Counted from the first letter of the stretch, positions 27,085 to 36,333 are shown. The stretch is 64,000 bases of DNA from Cohaesibacter intestini (GCF_003324485.1 NZ_QODK01000001.1:372001-436000); one strand, 5' to 3'. Numbers and translations are program-made. The notes: generated from the letters alone by a model not told the origin.

Positions 27085-27582
27085 ATGAAACATGCTGTTC
27101 GCTTTGTGAACGGGGTCCTAGGCAGCCTGACGGTTGCGATTTTCACCATATTGGTCATTTGTGTCGTGTGGCAGGTCGTATCCCGCTTCATTCTTGGTAC
27201 ACCGAGCACCACAACTGACGAGATTGCCCGCTTCCTGTTCATGTGGGTCGCTTTCATGGGCGCGGCCTACACGCTGGGCCAGAAGCGCCATCTGGCGATC
27301 GACATTGTCAGCCTCTGGCTGGAAGGCAAGAGCCTGCGCAATATCCGCATCGCGGTTTACTTCATTATCGCCGCCTTTGTCATTGTCGTCATGATGTATG
27401 GCGGCTGGCAGTTGATGATGGACACGTTGCAGAAGGGACAAGTCACGCCGGCACTCCGCATTCCGATGGGCTATGTGTATGGTGCCATTCCCTTTTCTGG
27501 CGCGACCATGCTGTTTTACTGCGTGGTTCTGATCGTTGAGCTGCTCGATCCGGACAGCCCAAACGACACCCAAACGTCCTGA
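27085..27582 (+). CDS. dctQ: TRAP transporter small permease, DctQ family
   Basis: The 165-residue protein has four membrane helices and the DctQ hallmark W-Q-V-V-S-R-F-I-L near residue 32, followed by T-D-E-I-A-R-F-L-F-M-W-V-A-F-M-G-A-A. It pairs with DctM to form the sodium-coupled membrane part of the importer. GGGAG precedes the ATG at 27085; frames extending upstream to 26992 cross the third operator and are rejected. It is first in the rightward arm, 23 bp before dctM. Confidence 0.92.
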   Translation: MKHAVRFVNGVLGSLTVAIFTILVICVVWQVVSRFILGTPSTTTDEIARFLFMWVAFMGAAYTLGQKRHLAIDIVSLWLEGKSLRNIRIAVYFIIAAFVIVVMMYGGWQLMMDTLQKGQVTPALRIPMGYVYGAIPFSGATMLFYCVVLIVELLDPDSPNDTQTS

Positions 27583-27605
27583 GATCGAAAGAGGAAATCT
27601 GAGCT

Positions 27606-28910
27606 ATGGAATGGCAAGCAACAATCACGCTTTTTTCGATCTTCATTCTGTTGATGGCCCTCAGTGTGCCCATCTCCTTTGCGATCGGCATTGCGACCTT
27701 CTTCACATTTATGGTGATCTCCTTCACCTTTGATCAGTCGATCTTCATCGTCGCCCAGCAAATGGCGTCTGGTCTGGACAGCTTCACTCTGCTGGCGATC
27801 CCTTTCTTCATTCTGGCAGGCAACATCATGAACCGGGGCGGTATCGCCATGCGGTTGATCGAATTTGCCAAGATCCTTGGCGGTCGTCTGCCCGGCTCAC
27901 TGGCCCACTGCAACGTGCTGGCCAACATGATGTTTGGTGCGATTTCCGGCTCGGCGGTGGCCTCGGCTGCTGCCGTGGGCGGGGTGATGGCTCCGGTGCA
28001 AAAGAAAGAGGGCTATGATCCGGCCTATTCGGCGGCGGTCAACATTGCCTCCTGCCCGACCGGTCTACTGATCCCGCCATCGACCACCTTCATTGTCTAT
28101 TCCCTGATCACCAACGGCACCTCGATCGCCGCTCTGTTCGTGGCGGGTTACATTCCCGGTATCCTGATGGGCCTTGGCCTGATGGCCGTGGCAGGCTTCA
28201 TTGCCAAGAAACGCGGCTATCCACTGGCCCCCAAGCCAACCTGGAAGGAAGTGCTTGAGAAGTCCTGTGATGCCGTGCTGCCATTGGGTCTGATCTTCAT
28301 CATCATGGGTGGCATCATTGGTGGTATTTTCACAGCAACCGAAGCCTCGGCTGTTGCAGTGGTCTATACCCTGTTCCTGGCGCTGATCTGGTATCGCGAA
28401 ATCACGATTTTCGATCTGCCCAAGATCATTCTCGAATCAGCAGTGACCACCTCCATCGTGCTGCTGATGATTGGCTGTTCGATCGCCATGTCGAAGGCGA
28501 TGGCTTTCTCTGACATTCCGTTCACCATTTCCGACGCGCTGATGTCCCTGTCTGACAATCCAATCGTGATCTTGCTGGCAATCAACCTTGCCCTGCTGGT
28601 GATTGGCACCTTCATGGACATGACGCCTGCCCTTTTGATCTTCACCCCGATCTTCCTGCCGGTCGTGCAGGATCTGGGCATGGATCCGGTGCATTTCGGT
28701 GTGATGATGACCTTCAACCTGTGCATCGGCATCTGCACGCCTCCGGTTGGGTCGGCCCTGTTTGTCGGCTGCTCGGTCGGCAAGGTTGCCATCTCTCAGG
28801 TGCTCAAGCCACTGCTGCCTTTCTATGTGGTGCTTGTCGCGCTGTTGCTGGCCGTCACCTATATTCCACAGCTGTCGCTGTTCCTGCCACAGCTGTTCCT
28901 GGGCTACTAA
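27606..28910 (+). CDS. dctM: TRAP transporter large permease, DctM family
   Basis: The 434-residue membrane protein has about twelve helices and the DctM motifs L-A-I-P-F-F-I-L-A-G-N-I-M-N-R-G-G near residue 65, F-G-A-I-S-G-S-A-V-A-S-A-A-A-V-G-G-V-M near 110, and the P-P-S-T loop near 158. It is the transport channel that couples uptake to a sodium gradient with DctQ and the receptor DctP. AGAGGAAA precedes the ATG. It is followed by an 11-bp hairpin and then the GH31 gene. Confidence 0.93.
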   Translation: MEWQATITLFSIFILLMALSVPISFAIGIATFFTFMVISFTFDQSIFIVAQQMASGLDSFTLLAIPFFILAGNIMNRGGIAMRLIEFAKILGGRLPGSLAHCNVLANMMFGAISGSAVASAAAVGGVMAPVQKKEGYDPAYSAAVNIASCPTGLLIPPSTTFIVYSLITNGTSIAALFVAGYIPGILMGLGLMAVAGFIAKKRGYPLAPKPTWKEVLEKSCDAVLPLGLIFIIMGGIIGGIFTATEASAVAVVYTLFLALIWYREITIFDLPKIILESAVTTSIVLLMIGCSIAMSKAMAFSDIPFTISDALMSLSDNPIVILLAINLALLVIGTFMDMTPALLIFTPIFLPVVQDLGMDPVHFGVMMTFNLCIGICTPPVGSALFVGCSVGKVAISQVLKPLLPFYVVLVALLLAVTYIPQLSLFLPQLFLGY

Positions 28911-28923
28911 TCGAAGCCTTTCT

Positions 28924-28953
28924 GGGAAGCCGCCGGATTTCTGGCGGCTTCCC
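28924..28953 (+). terminator. hairpin between dctM and GH31 gene
   Basis: GGGAAGCCGCC and GGCGGCTTCCC form a perfect 11-bp stem with an 8-nt loop, 13 bp after dctM. No U-run follows, so it may reduce expression of the downstream enzymes relative to the permease, or stabilise the dctQM message. Confidence 0.6.
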
Positions 28954-29099
28954 GCCTCTCTTGCCTGCAGGTGCGCACCGTCCAGCCGTTCAGGCTCTGT
29001 GATCTGGCACCATAAAGACGCACCGCGTCCCGCAAGAGCCTATCCAATCAGGGCCTTTGCCCCCTCTCAGGAAACTGAGCCCCATTCAGGACTATGAGC

Positions 29100-31484
29100 A
29101 TGTATCAACTGAAAAACTGGAGTCTGGCCAGCCAATCGGACACAGGCGTCGCACTTGACGTCGAAGGCCGTCATGTCATGCGGATCGACATTCTGGAACC
29201 CAAAATGATGCGGGTGCAGTTGCTAAAGGATGGGGCCTATCGACTGGATCGCAGCTGGACCGTCGCCCCCAATGGCGATGCCCCACTTGAAGGGCGTGAT
29301 CGGTCGCGGTTGGATGGATTTTCCTGCCCGGCCTTTGATGTGATCAATGAAGGCGAGCAACTGACGCTGGAAAGCGACTGTCTGAAAGTCACCGTGATGA
29401 CGCCATTGCGGCTGGTTTGGCATGGGCGCACAAGCAAAGACGCTCCCTGGCAGAAAATAGCCGAAGACCGCCCGACCGGCGCTTATGAGCTGGGCCGCAA
29501 GGATCACGCCCACCGCCACTATCTGTTGCGCCAGCCAAGCGACCGCTTCTTTGGCCTTGGCGAGAAATCCGGCGCGCTGGAACGCACGGGCCGCCGCTTC
29601 GAGATGCGCAATCTCGATGCGATGGGCTATGACGCCTCCAAGACCGACCCGCTTTACAAGCATGTGCCTTTCACCATCACGCGACTGGAAAGCGGCCTGT
29701 CCTATGGTCTCTATTACGACAATCTAGCCCCCTGCTGGTTCGATCTGGGCAATGAGCTGGACAATTACCACAAGCCCTATCGCGCCTATCGGGCCGCTGA
29801 TGGAGATCTCGACTATTATGTCACCCTTGGACCTAGCATCGCCGATGTCACCAAAGCTCATGTGCGACTGACCGGTGGCACGGCCTTTTTGCCACGCTGG
29901 GCGCTGGGCTATTCCGGCTCGACCATGTCCTATACGGATGCGCCCAATGCGCAGGAGCAGCTTGAAGGCTTTGTCCGACTGGTCACCGAGCATGACATTC
30001 CCTGCGATAGCTTCCAGCTTTCCTCGGGCTATACCTCCATCGGCGACAAGCGCTATGTCTTCAACTGGAACCACGACAAGGTGCCAGACCCGAAAGGCAT
30101 GGCGAAGCTGTTTGCCGATGCGGGTCTTGAGCTGATTGCCAATATCAAGCCATGCCTGTTGCAGGACCATCCGCGCTATAAGGAAGCCGACGTCAAGGGG
30201 CTGTTTGTCCGCGACAGCGAGACCGGCAACGCAGAGCGTTCGGTCTTTTGGGATGACGAAGGCAGCCATCTCGACTTCACCAATCCGGACACGCAAGCCT
30301 GGTGGCAGGCCAATGTGAAGACGGCGCTGCTTGATTATGGCATCAACAGCACCTGGAACGACAATAACGAATATGAAATCTGGGACCGACAGGCCCAGTG
30401 CGCCGGTTTTGGCACGCCGGTCGATATCGACCTGATCCGTCCGGTTCAGCCATTGCTGATGACCCGCGCGTCGGTTGCAGCCCAGCTGGATTTTGAGCCG
30501 TCCAAGCGGCCTTATCTGATTTCGCGCTCCGGCTGTCCGGGCATCCAGCGCTATGCCCAGACATGGTCCGGCGACAACCGCACCAACTGGACGAGCCTCA
30601 AATACAACATTCCGATGGGCCTTGGGATGAGCCTGTCCGGCCTTTACAATATCGGCCATGATGTCGGCGGCTTTGCGGGTCCACGGCCAGAACCGGGGCT
30701 GTTTGTCCGCTGGGTGCAAAATGGCATTTTCCATCCGCGCTTCACCATCCACAGCTGGAATGATGATGCAACGGTGAATGAAGCCTGGATGTTCCCGGAA
30801 GTCACCCACCATATCCGCAACGCTATCAAGCTGCGCTATAGTCTGCTGCCATATCTTTATACGCTGCATTATCAGTCCGTCGTCGATGACGAACCGATGC
30901 TGCGCCCGACCTTCCTTGACCATGAAGGCGATGATCGCTGCTTTGACGCGACGGATGACTTCTTCCTTGGCCGCGATCTGCTGGTCGCCTCTGTGGTGGA
31001 GGAAGGGGCAACCAGTCGCACCGTCTATCTACCAGACAATGGCGCTGGCTATTATGATTTCTGGACCGGCACCTATTATCAGCCCGGGCAGGTGATCCGC
31101 CAGAGCGTCGATCTTGCCTCAATCCCGCTCTTTGTGCGGGCAGGGGCAGTTCTGCCACTCTCGCCCGGTGTGGATCGATCTGGCTCGGTCACCGGGCAAA
31201 TGCGCCAATTGGTGATCTATCCACGCAAAGGGGCGCAGCGCGAGGCCTGTAGCTCCTTCCTTTATGAGGATGGGATCGACAATGCCGACGCCCTGGATGG
31301 AGCCCACCGTCTGACAGAAATCACTTTGGTGGAACAAGAGGATAGGCTCTTGCTCAATTGGAATCATTCCGGCACATTTGACCCGCAGCTTGCAGGATGC
31401 AAGATCAGTGTCTGCGGGGACGACCCTCGCCCCGTCCTTGTGAATGGGGTTGCCTATCTCGACGACACGATCCTTCGCTTCTGA
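29100..31484 (+). CDS. glycoside hydrolase family 31 (alpha-glycosidase)
   Basis: The 794-residue enzyme has the GH31 arrangement: amino-terminal beta-sandwich, TIM barrel and carboxy-terminal beta domains. The nucleophile is Asp421 in T-W-N-D-N-N-E-Y-E and the acid/base Asp492 in S-G-D-N-R-T-N-W. The usual M of the W-N-D-M-N-E motif is Asn here. R-F-F-G-L-G-E-K-S-G near residue 150 is also typical. There is no signal peptide. GH31 includes alpha-glucosidases, alpha-xylosidases and sulfoquinovosidases; which applies cannot be read off. In a glucuronate operon it may act on an imported uronate-containing or xylose-containing oligosaccharide. AGGA fits the ATG at 29100 better than 29094. Confidence 0.88.
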   Translation: MYQLKNWSLASQSDTGVALDVEGRHVMRIDILEPKMMRVQLLKDGAYRLDRSWTVAPNGDAPLEGRDRSRLDGFSCPAFDVINEGEQLTLESDCLKVTVMTPLRLVWHGRTSKDAPWQKIAEDRPTGAYELGRKDHAHRHYLLRQPSDRFFGLGEKSGALERTGRRFEMRNLDAMGYDASKTDPLYKHVPFTITRLESGLSYGLYYDNLAPCWFDLGNELDNYHKPYRAYRAADGDLDYYVTLGPSIADVTKAHVRLTGGTAFLPRWALGYSGSTMSYTDAPNAQEQLEGFVRLVTEHDIPCDSFQLSSGYTSIGDKRYVFNWNHDKVPDPKGMAKLFADAGLELIANIKPCLLQDHPRYKEADVKGLFVRDSETGNAERSVFWDDEGSHLDFTNPDTQAWWQANVKTALLDYGINSTWNDNNEYEIWDRQAQCAGFGTPVDIDLIRPVQPLLMTRASVAAQLDFEPSKRPYLISRSGCPGIQRYAQTWSGDNRTNWTSLKYNIPMGLGMSLSGLYNIGHDVGGFAGPRPEPGLFVRWVQNGIFHPRFTIHSWNDDATVNEAWMFPEVTHHIRNAIKLRYSLLPYLYTLHYQSVVDDEPMLRPTFLDHEGDDRCFDATDDFFLGRDLLVASVVEEGATSRTVYLPDNGAGYYDFWTGTYYQPGQVIRQSVDLASIPLFVRAGAVLPLSPGVDRSGSVTGQMRQLVIYPRKGAQREACSSFLYEDGIDNADALDGAHRLTEITLVEQEDRLLLNWNHSGTFDPQLAGCKISVCGDDPRPVLVNGVAYLDDTILRF

Positions 31485-31524
31485 GCCAAATGCCAGAAAG
31501 TAACCCCGCCAAATGGAGCCCCGC

Positions 31525-32997
31525 ATGACCATTTCCGATCTCATGAATGCCCCCGGCAAGCCGCAACTGCCAACCTATGACCGGAGCAAGCTTCGGCCCC
31601 GACTGATTCATCTTGGCTTTGGCGCTTTCGCCCGCGCCCACTGGATGAGCTATCATCAGGACTTCCTGCTTCAGACGCCTGACAGCGACTGGGGCGTGGT
31701 GGTCAGCGATATCCTGTTTGGCGCGGATCGCTTTGGTCAGCTCGAAGAGAATGATCACCTCTATTCGGTGCTGGAGCATAGCGACACGATCAGCAATGTT
31801 CGGATCATCGGCTCAATCGTCAAGACCGCCCATCCGGAGCGCGGCGGCATGGATGCCTTCTTTGCGCCGTTCCTTGAGCCCGACATCGCAATCGTTTCGA
31901 TGACCGTGACAGAAAAAGGCTATTGTCTGACCGGTGGCGCGCTCGATCTGGCCAACCCGGCCATCGCCCATGATCTCGACAATCCAACGGCTCCAAAGTC
32001 CGCCATCGGGGCGCTGGTTGAAGCGCTCGCCCGCCGCAAGGCGGCCGGACTGGACGGCTTCACCATTCTGTCGCTGGACAACCTGCCGGCCAATGGCAAA
32101 TTGTGCCAGCAAGCGGTCCTGAGCTTTGCCGACAAACGCGACGCAGTGCTGGCCGCATGGATTCGCAAGCATGTCACCTTCCCTTGCTCGATGGTTGACC
32201 GGATCGTCCCTGCCCTGACCGATGAGAGCCGGGCACTGATCACGGAAAAACTTGGCGGCATGCAAGACCCCAATGGCATTGTCTGTGAGCCATTCCGGCA
32301 ATGGGTGATTGAGGATGCTTTCGTCAAGGGGCGTCCTGCATGGGAAGAGGTTGGAGCGCAATTTGTCCCCGATGTCGAACCGTTTGAAGAGATGAAGCTG
32401 CGCACCCTCAACGGTGCCCATTCCTTCCTGGCCTATCTGGGCTATCTGGCGGGCTATGAGACCATTGATGCCTGCATGGAAGACGCCAATTTCCGCTCGG
32501 TCGCTCATGCGCTGATGGTCAAGGAACAGCAGCCAACCCTTGATGTACCCGGTGATGTGGATCTGGATGCCTATGCTGCGGCGCTGATCGAACGTTTTTC
32601 CAATAGCCAGCTGAAACACAAGACCGCGCAGATTGCCTCGGACGGCAGCCAGAAATTGCCTCAGCGGATGCTTGCCTCCATCGCCTGGCATCTTGAGCAT
32701 AATGGCGACTGGACGCGGCTGGCGTTGGGGGTTGCCGGATGGCTGCGCTTCATGACCGGCAGCGATGAGCAGGGCAACCCGACGCCAATCAACGACCCGC
32801 TGGCCGAGCCAATTGCCAAAGCAGCGGCCCTGTTGCCGGATTGGGACGCCTATATCGATGCCGTCTTTGCGATGGAGGCCATTTTCCCACCGGCGCTTGT
32901 TGCCGATGTGCGCTTTGTTGGCGGTGTCAAACAACAATATGCCGCCTTAATCGAACTTGGGTCAAAGCGCCACATGACAGCAATGGTAGACTGCTAG
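31525..32997 (+). CDS. uxuB: D-mannonate oxidoreductase / fructuronate reductase (mannitol dehydrogenase family)
   Basis: The 490-residue long-chain polyol dehydrogenase reduces D-fructuronate to D-mannonate with NADH. It has the NAD-binding start I-H-L-G-F-G-A-F-A-R-A-H near residue 26, S-M-T-V-T-E-K-G-Y near 128, and the active-site K-L-R-T-L-N-G-A-H-S-F-L-A-Y-L-G near 295. Family members include mannitol dehydrogenase, but position between the GH31 gene and uxaC and opposite uxuA makes the uronate enzyme much more likely. GGAG lies 6 nt before the ATG at 31525. Confidence 0.9.
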   Translation: MTISDLMNAPGKPQLPTYDRSKLRPRLIHLGFGAFARAHWMSYHQDFLLQTPDSDWGVVVSDILFGADRFGQLEENDHLYSVLEHSDTISNVRIIGSIVKTAHPERGGMDAFFAPFLEPDIAIVSMTVTEKGYCLTGGALDLANPAIAHDLDNPTAPKSAIGALVEALARRKAAGLDGFTILSLDNLPANGKLCQQAVLSFADKRDAVLAAWIRKHVTFPCSMVDRIVPALTDESRALITEKLGGMQDPNGIVCEPFRQWVIEDAFVKGRPAWEEVGAQFVPDVEPFEEMKLRTLNGAHSFLAYLGYLAGYETIDACMEDANFRSVAHALMVKEQQPTLDVPGDVDLDAYAAALIERFSNSQLKHKTAQIASDGSQKLPQRMLASIAWHLEHNGDWTRLALGVAGWLRFMTGSDEQGNPTPINDPLAEPIAKAAALLPDWDAYIDAVFAMEAIFPPALVADVRFVGGVKQQYAALIELGSKRHMTAMVDC

Positions 32998-33014
32998 CCT
33001 GCAACAAGGCTATG

Positions 33015-33045
33015 AAGGAGGCACATGTCCCATTTGTGCCTCCTT
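33015..33045 (+). terminator. strong hairpin between uxuB and uxaC
   Basis: AAGGAGGCACA and TGTGCCTCCTT form a perfect 11-bp stem with a 9-nt loop, 17 bp after uxuB and followed directly by TTTCC. It has the features of a factor-independent terminator inside what otherwise looks like one operon, so uxaC-kdgK-eda may rely on read-through or a local promoter. Confidence 0.75.
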
Positions 33046-33111
33046 TTTCCGGCTCCCCCTTCCCCTTCGGCCCTTTTCTAGTGGCGGCACCCTTTAACAG
33101 GAGAGACTTGA

Positions 33112-34527
33112 ATGCAAAATTTCCTCGGCCCCGATTTTCTGCTGGATACGGCAGCCGCGCGTCATCTTTATCATGACGTCGCCGAAGACCTGCCGATTGT
33201 CGATTATCACAATCATCTCGTCCCGGCAGAAATCGCACAGGATCGCAAGTGGGACAATATCGGGGCGATCTGGCTGGAAGGGGATCATTATAAGTGGCGC
33301 GCCATGCGCTGGGCCGGAATTGATGAGCGTCGCGTAACGGGGGATGCGTCCTTCCGTGAGAAGTTCGATGCCTTTGCGCAGATCATGCCCCATTGTGTCG
33401 GCAATCCTCTGTTCCATTGGACCCATCTGGAATTGCAACGTTACTTCGGCATCCGCGAACTGCTGACACCAGCCTCAGCGGATCGCATTTGGGACATGTC
33501 CGCCGAAATGCTGGCTGAGGACAGCCATTCGGCCCGCGGTCTGTTGCGCAAGATGAAGGTGGAATTTGTCGGCACCACGGACATGCCGTGTGACAGCCTT
33601 GAGCATCACAAGGCGATTGCCGAGGATGACAGCATCAATGACATGGTGGTCGCTCCAAGCTTCCGGCCTGATCCGGCCTTCAAGATCGACCTGCCGGGCT
33701 TTCCGGCTTTCCTGCAGTCGCTTGCAGCGGTCAGCGGGGCGCGTGTCGAGACCTATGAAGCCCTGATGGCCGCCCTGATCGGACGGCTTGATCACTTTGT
33801 CGCCCATGGCTGTCAGGCCACGGACCACGGCATCGAGATCCTGCGCTTCGCGCCGCCGGTCGATCATGCAACTCTTGACCGCATCCTTGCAAAGCGTCTG
33901 GCGGATGAGGACTTGTCGGAGCTGGAAATCGCCCAGTTCCAGTCCACCATGCTGGTGGATCTGTCCCGCGCCTATCACAGTCGCAATCTGGTCATGCAGC
34001 TGCATATCGGGGCGATCCGGAATAACAATCCACGGCTGTTTGAAAGCATCGGGGCAGATGTAGGCGGCGATTCCATTGCAGACCGCCCGATTGCCGCGCC
34101 GCTCAATGGCCTGCTGGGGGCGATGGATCGGGACGGCCATTTGCCGCGCACGGTGCTCTATTGCCTCGACCCGACCAAGAATGAAGTGATCGTCTCGACC
34201 GCTGGCAATTTTCAGGACGGGTCGATGCCGGGCAAGATCCAGGCTGGATCCGGCTGGTGGTTCAACGATCAGCTCGACGGCATGGAACGGCAGATGACAC
34301 AGCTTTCGCAGATGGGCCTGATCTCGACCTTTATCGGAATGTTGACCGACAGTCGCTCTTTCCTGTCTTTCCCACGGCATGATTATTTCCGCCGCCTTGT
34401 CTGTCGGACGGTTGGACGCTGGGCCGAAGGGGGACATGTCCCCAACGAGCGCGCCCTGCTTGATGGACTTGTGACCCGTGTGTGCTATCAGAATGCAGCT
34501 GATTGGTTTCTTAAGGAGCGTGGTTGA
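33112..34527 (+). CDS. uxaC: glucuronate isomerase
   Basis: The 471-residue amidohydrolase-fold enzyme converts D-glucuronate to D-fructuronate (or galacturonate to tagaturonate). It has the family start F-L-G-P-D-F-L-L-D, the metal-binding V-D-Y-H-N-H-L near residue 28, H-W-T-H-L-E-L near 104, T-T-D-M-P near 150, and M-Q-L-H-I-G-A-I-R-N-N-N near 300. AGGAGA precedes the ATG. Its stop overlaps the next start (TGATG), showing coupling with kdgK. Confidence 0.95.
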   Translation: MQNFLGPDFLLDTAAARHLYHDVAEDLPIVDYHNHLVPAEIAQDRKWDNIGAIWLEGDHYKWRAMRWAGIDERRVTGDASFREKFDAFAQIMPHCVGNPLFHWTHLELQRYFGIRELLTPASADRIWDMSAEMLAEDSHSARGLLRKMKVEFVGTTDMPCDSLEHHKAIAEDDSINDMVVAPSFRPDPAFKIDLPGFPAFLQSLAAVSGARVETYEALMAALIGRLDHFVAHGCQATDHGIEILRFAPPVDHATLDRILAKRLADEDLSELEIAQFQSTMLVDLSRAYHSRNLVMQLHIGAIRNNNPRLFESIGADVGGDSIADRPIAAPLNGLLGAMDRDGHLPRTVLYCLDPTKNEVIVSTAGNFQDGSMPGKIQAGSGWWFNDQLDGMERQMTQLSQMGLISTFIGMLTDSRSFLSFPRHDYFRRLVCRTVGRWAEGGHVPNERALLDGLVTRVCYQNAADWFLKERG

Positions 34528-35480
34528 TGTCTGATAATACGAAGAAAGCACCGCTAAAGGCGGTCTGCATTGGCGAATGTATGGTGGAGTTGTCTCCTGC
34601 TGGCGACGGGTTGTTTCGACAGGCATTTGCCGGAGACAGCTACAACACTGCCACTTATCTGGCCCGCCAGTTTGCCCCTGATGTCGAGGTATCCTATTTG
34701 ACGGCGCTGGGGACCAGCGGTCTAAGCCTTCAAATGATCGATCATTTCAAGGCCGAGGGCATCGGTGTGGACTCGATCCGCAAGTTGGACGGCAAGAATC
34801 CCGGCCTTTACCGGATCGAGAATGACGCGAGCGGCGAGCGCTTCTTTGACTATTGGCGCGGCCAATCGGCGGCGCGCGAAATGTTTGCCGGTCAGAGTGT
34901 CGCCGAGCTGGTCGAAGAGTTGGGCGCTTTCGACGCGATCTATTTGTCCGGCATTTCGCTGGCCATTCTGGATGAAAGCCAGCGCAGCAATCTGATGCAG
35001 GCGCTCAAGCAACTGGTGGCGGAAGAATCCTGCCTTGTTGCCTATGACCCCAACCATCGCCCGGCTCTCTGGTCATCGCCTGCGGCGGCCCGTGCCGTCT
35101 CCGAAACCATGGCGGGGATTGCATCCCTCTGCCTTGTGGGGCTGGAAGACGATGCGGCGATCATGGAAGAGACCAGCGACGCAGAGGCTGTGGCCAGCCG
35201 CTGGCAGGCATGGGGCGCCCGTGAGGTGGTGGTCAAGGATGGTGGTGCCAACTGCCTTATCCGTCAAGGGGAAGCGACCCTGACCATTGCCCCGCAAGCA
35301 GCTCTCTCGCCTGTCGATACAACGGGCGCGGGGGATTCCTTCGCCGCCGGTTATGTCGGCGCGCGCCTGACGGGAAAGGACCCGGCGGAAGCGGCTGCCC
35401 TTGCCCATCGCATTGCCGGACAGGTTATCATGCATCCCGGCGCAGTGATTGCCCGCGATCTCTGGCAGACAATCGATTGA
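34527..35480 (+). CDS. kdgK: 2-keto-3-deoxygluconate kinase (PfkB family)
   Basis: The 317-residue kinase phosphorylates KDG to KDPG. It has the PfkB features G-E-C-M-V-E-L near the amino end, the lid region G-D-S-Y-N-T-A, and the carboxy-terminal D-T-T-G-A-G-D-S-F-A-A-G-Y with the catalytic Asp. The ATG overlaps the uxaC stop by one base and follows AAGGAGCG. Together with uxaC and eda it forms the lower part of the pathway. Confidence 0.93.
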   Translation: MSDNTKKAPLKAVCIGECMVELSPAGDGLFRQAFAGDSYNTATYLARQFAPDVEVSYLTALGTSGLSLQMIDHFKAEGIGVDSIRKLDGKNPGLYRIENDASGERFFDYWRGQSAAREMFAGQSVAELVEELGAFDAIYLSGISLAILDESQRSNLMQALKQLVAEESCLVAYDPNHRPALWSSPAAARAVSETMAGIASLCLVGLEDDAAIMEETSDAEAVASRWQAWGAREVVVKDGGANCLIRQGEATLTIAPQAALSPVDTTGAGDSFAAGYVGARLTGKDPAEAAALAHRIAGQVIMHPGAVIARDLWQTID

Positions 35481-35518
35481 GCCCATTCCGGCTCGCAACG
35501 ACAATGATAGGTTCGATC

Positions 35519-36145
35519 ATGACGAAATCTCCATCCAGCCTGTTGGCAGGCAACAAGGTCATCCCGGTTCTGGTCATCGAAGATCCCGCAGATGCTCTGC
35601 CACTGGCCCAGTGCCTTGTCGACAATGGCCTGCCTGTGCTGGAAATCACCCTGCGCAGCGACGCCGCCCTTGCTGCCATCGAAACCATTGCCAGCAAGGT
35701 AGAGGGGGCCATTGTCGGGGTCGGTTCGATCCTCAATGGCGCACAATTGCAATCGGCAAAAGATGCAGGTGGCCAGTTCGGTGTATCGCCGGGGGTTTCC
35801 AATGCGCTTCTGGATGTGTTGGTTGACAATGACTGGCCGTTCCTGCCGGGCGCTGGCACCTTGTCTGAGATGCTGACCTTGCGCGATGCTGGCTACTTTG
35901 ATCAAAAGTTGTTCCCGGCGGCTGTGTTGGGTGGCCTCTCCATGCTGAAGGCCGTTGCGGGACCCGTTGCAGACATCAGCTTCTGCCCGACCGGCGGCAT
36001 CAAGCCTGACAATGCGGCAGAGTTTCTGGCACAGCCCAATGTCTTTGCCATTGGTGGCACATGGATCGCACCGCTTGATCTGGTCCGTGCCCGCGACTGG
36101 GCAGAGATTGGCAAACGCGCCGCCGAGGCTGCCAAACTGGCATAA
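35519..36145 (+). CDS. eda: 2-dehydro-3-deoxy-6-phosphogluconate aldolase
   Basis: The 208-residue TIM-barrel aldolase cleaves KDPG to pyruvate and glyceraldehyde-3-phosphate, the last step of uronate and Entner-Doudoroff degradation. The proton-acceptor Glu lies in L-E-I-T-L-R near residue 42, the phosphate loop in G-V-G-S-I-L, and the Schiff-base lysine in D-Q-K-L-F-P-A-A near residue 130; S-F-C-P-T-G-G-I follows. Start chosen at the ATG at 35519 with AGGTT before it, leaving a 38-bp spacer from kdgK. Confidence 0.93.
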   Translation: MTKSPSSLLAGNKVIPVLVIEDPADALPLAQCLVDNGLPVLEITLRSDAALAAIETIASKVEGAIVGVGSILNGAQLQSAKDAGGQFGVSPGVSNALLDVLVDNDWPFLPGAGTLSEMLTLRDAGYFDQKLFPAAVLGGLSMLKAVAGPVADISFCPTGGIKPDNAAEFLAQPNVFAIGGTWIAPLDLVRARDWAEIGKRAAEAAKLA

Positions 36146-36191
36146 GCCAGCCGACCAGAACCCAAAGACAATCGATCACAGCGATTGATCG

Positions 36192-36217
36192 GGGCATAGG
36201 ACCATCATCCTATGCCC
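36192..36217 (+). terminator. hairpin at end of the uronate operon
   Basis: GGGCATAGGA and TCCTATGCCC form a perfect 10-bp stem with a 6-nt loop, 46 bp after eda. No U-run follows, but position fits the end of the rightward operon. Confidence 0.6.
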
Positions 36218-36333
36218 TGTGGACTGGACGGCGGAACGCTTTCCACCTAGGCTATCGGATATGTATTTTCCCGTGCAACAAAGGCTTGCGCCTTAAAAGG
36301 GCGAGGCTTTCAGCGTTCCGGAGCCATTCTCTT

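Noticed and set aside
26769-27218. 149-codon plus-strand frame, and the opposing 26566-27012 frame, in the uronate control region
   Set aside because: They cross the UxuR-type operators and the dctQ start and have no family features.
31525-32997. Mannitol dehydrogenase as the identity of the gene called uxuB
   Set aside because: The family covers both, but its place between GH31 and uxaC and the presence of uxuA, uxaC and kdgK make fructuronate reductase the better call.
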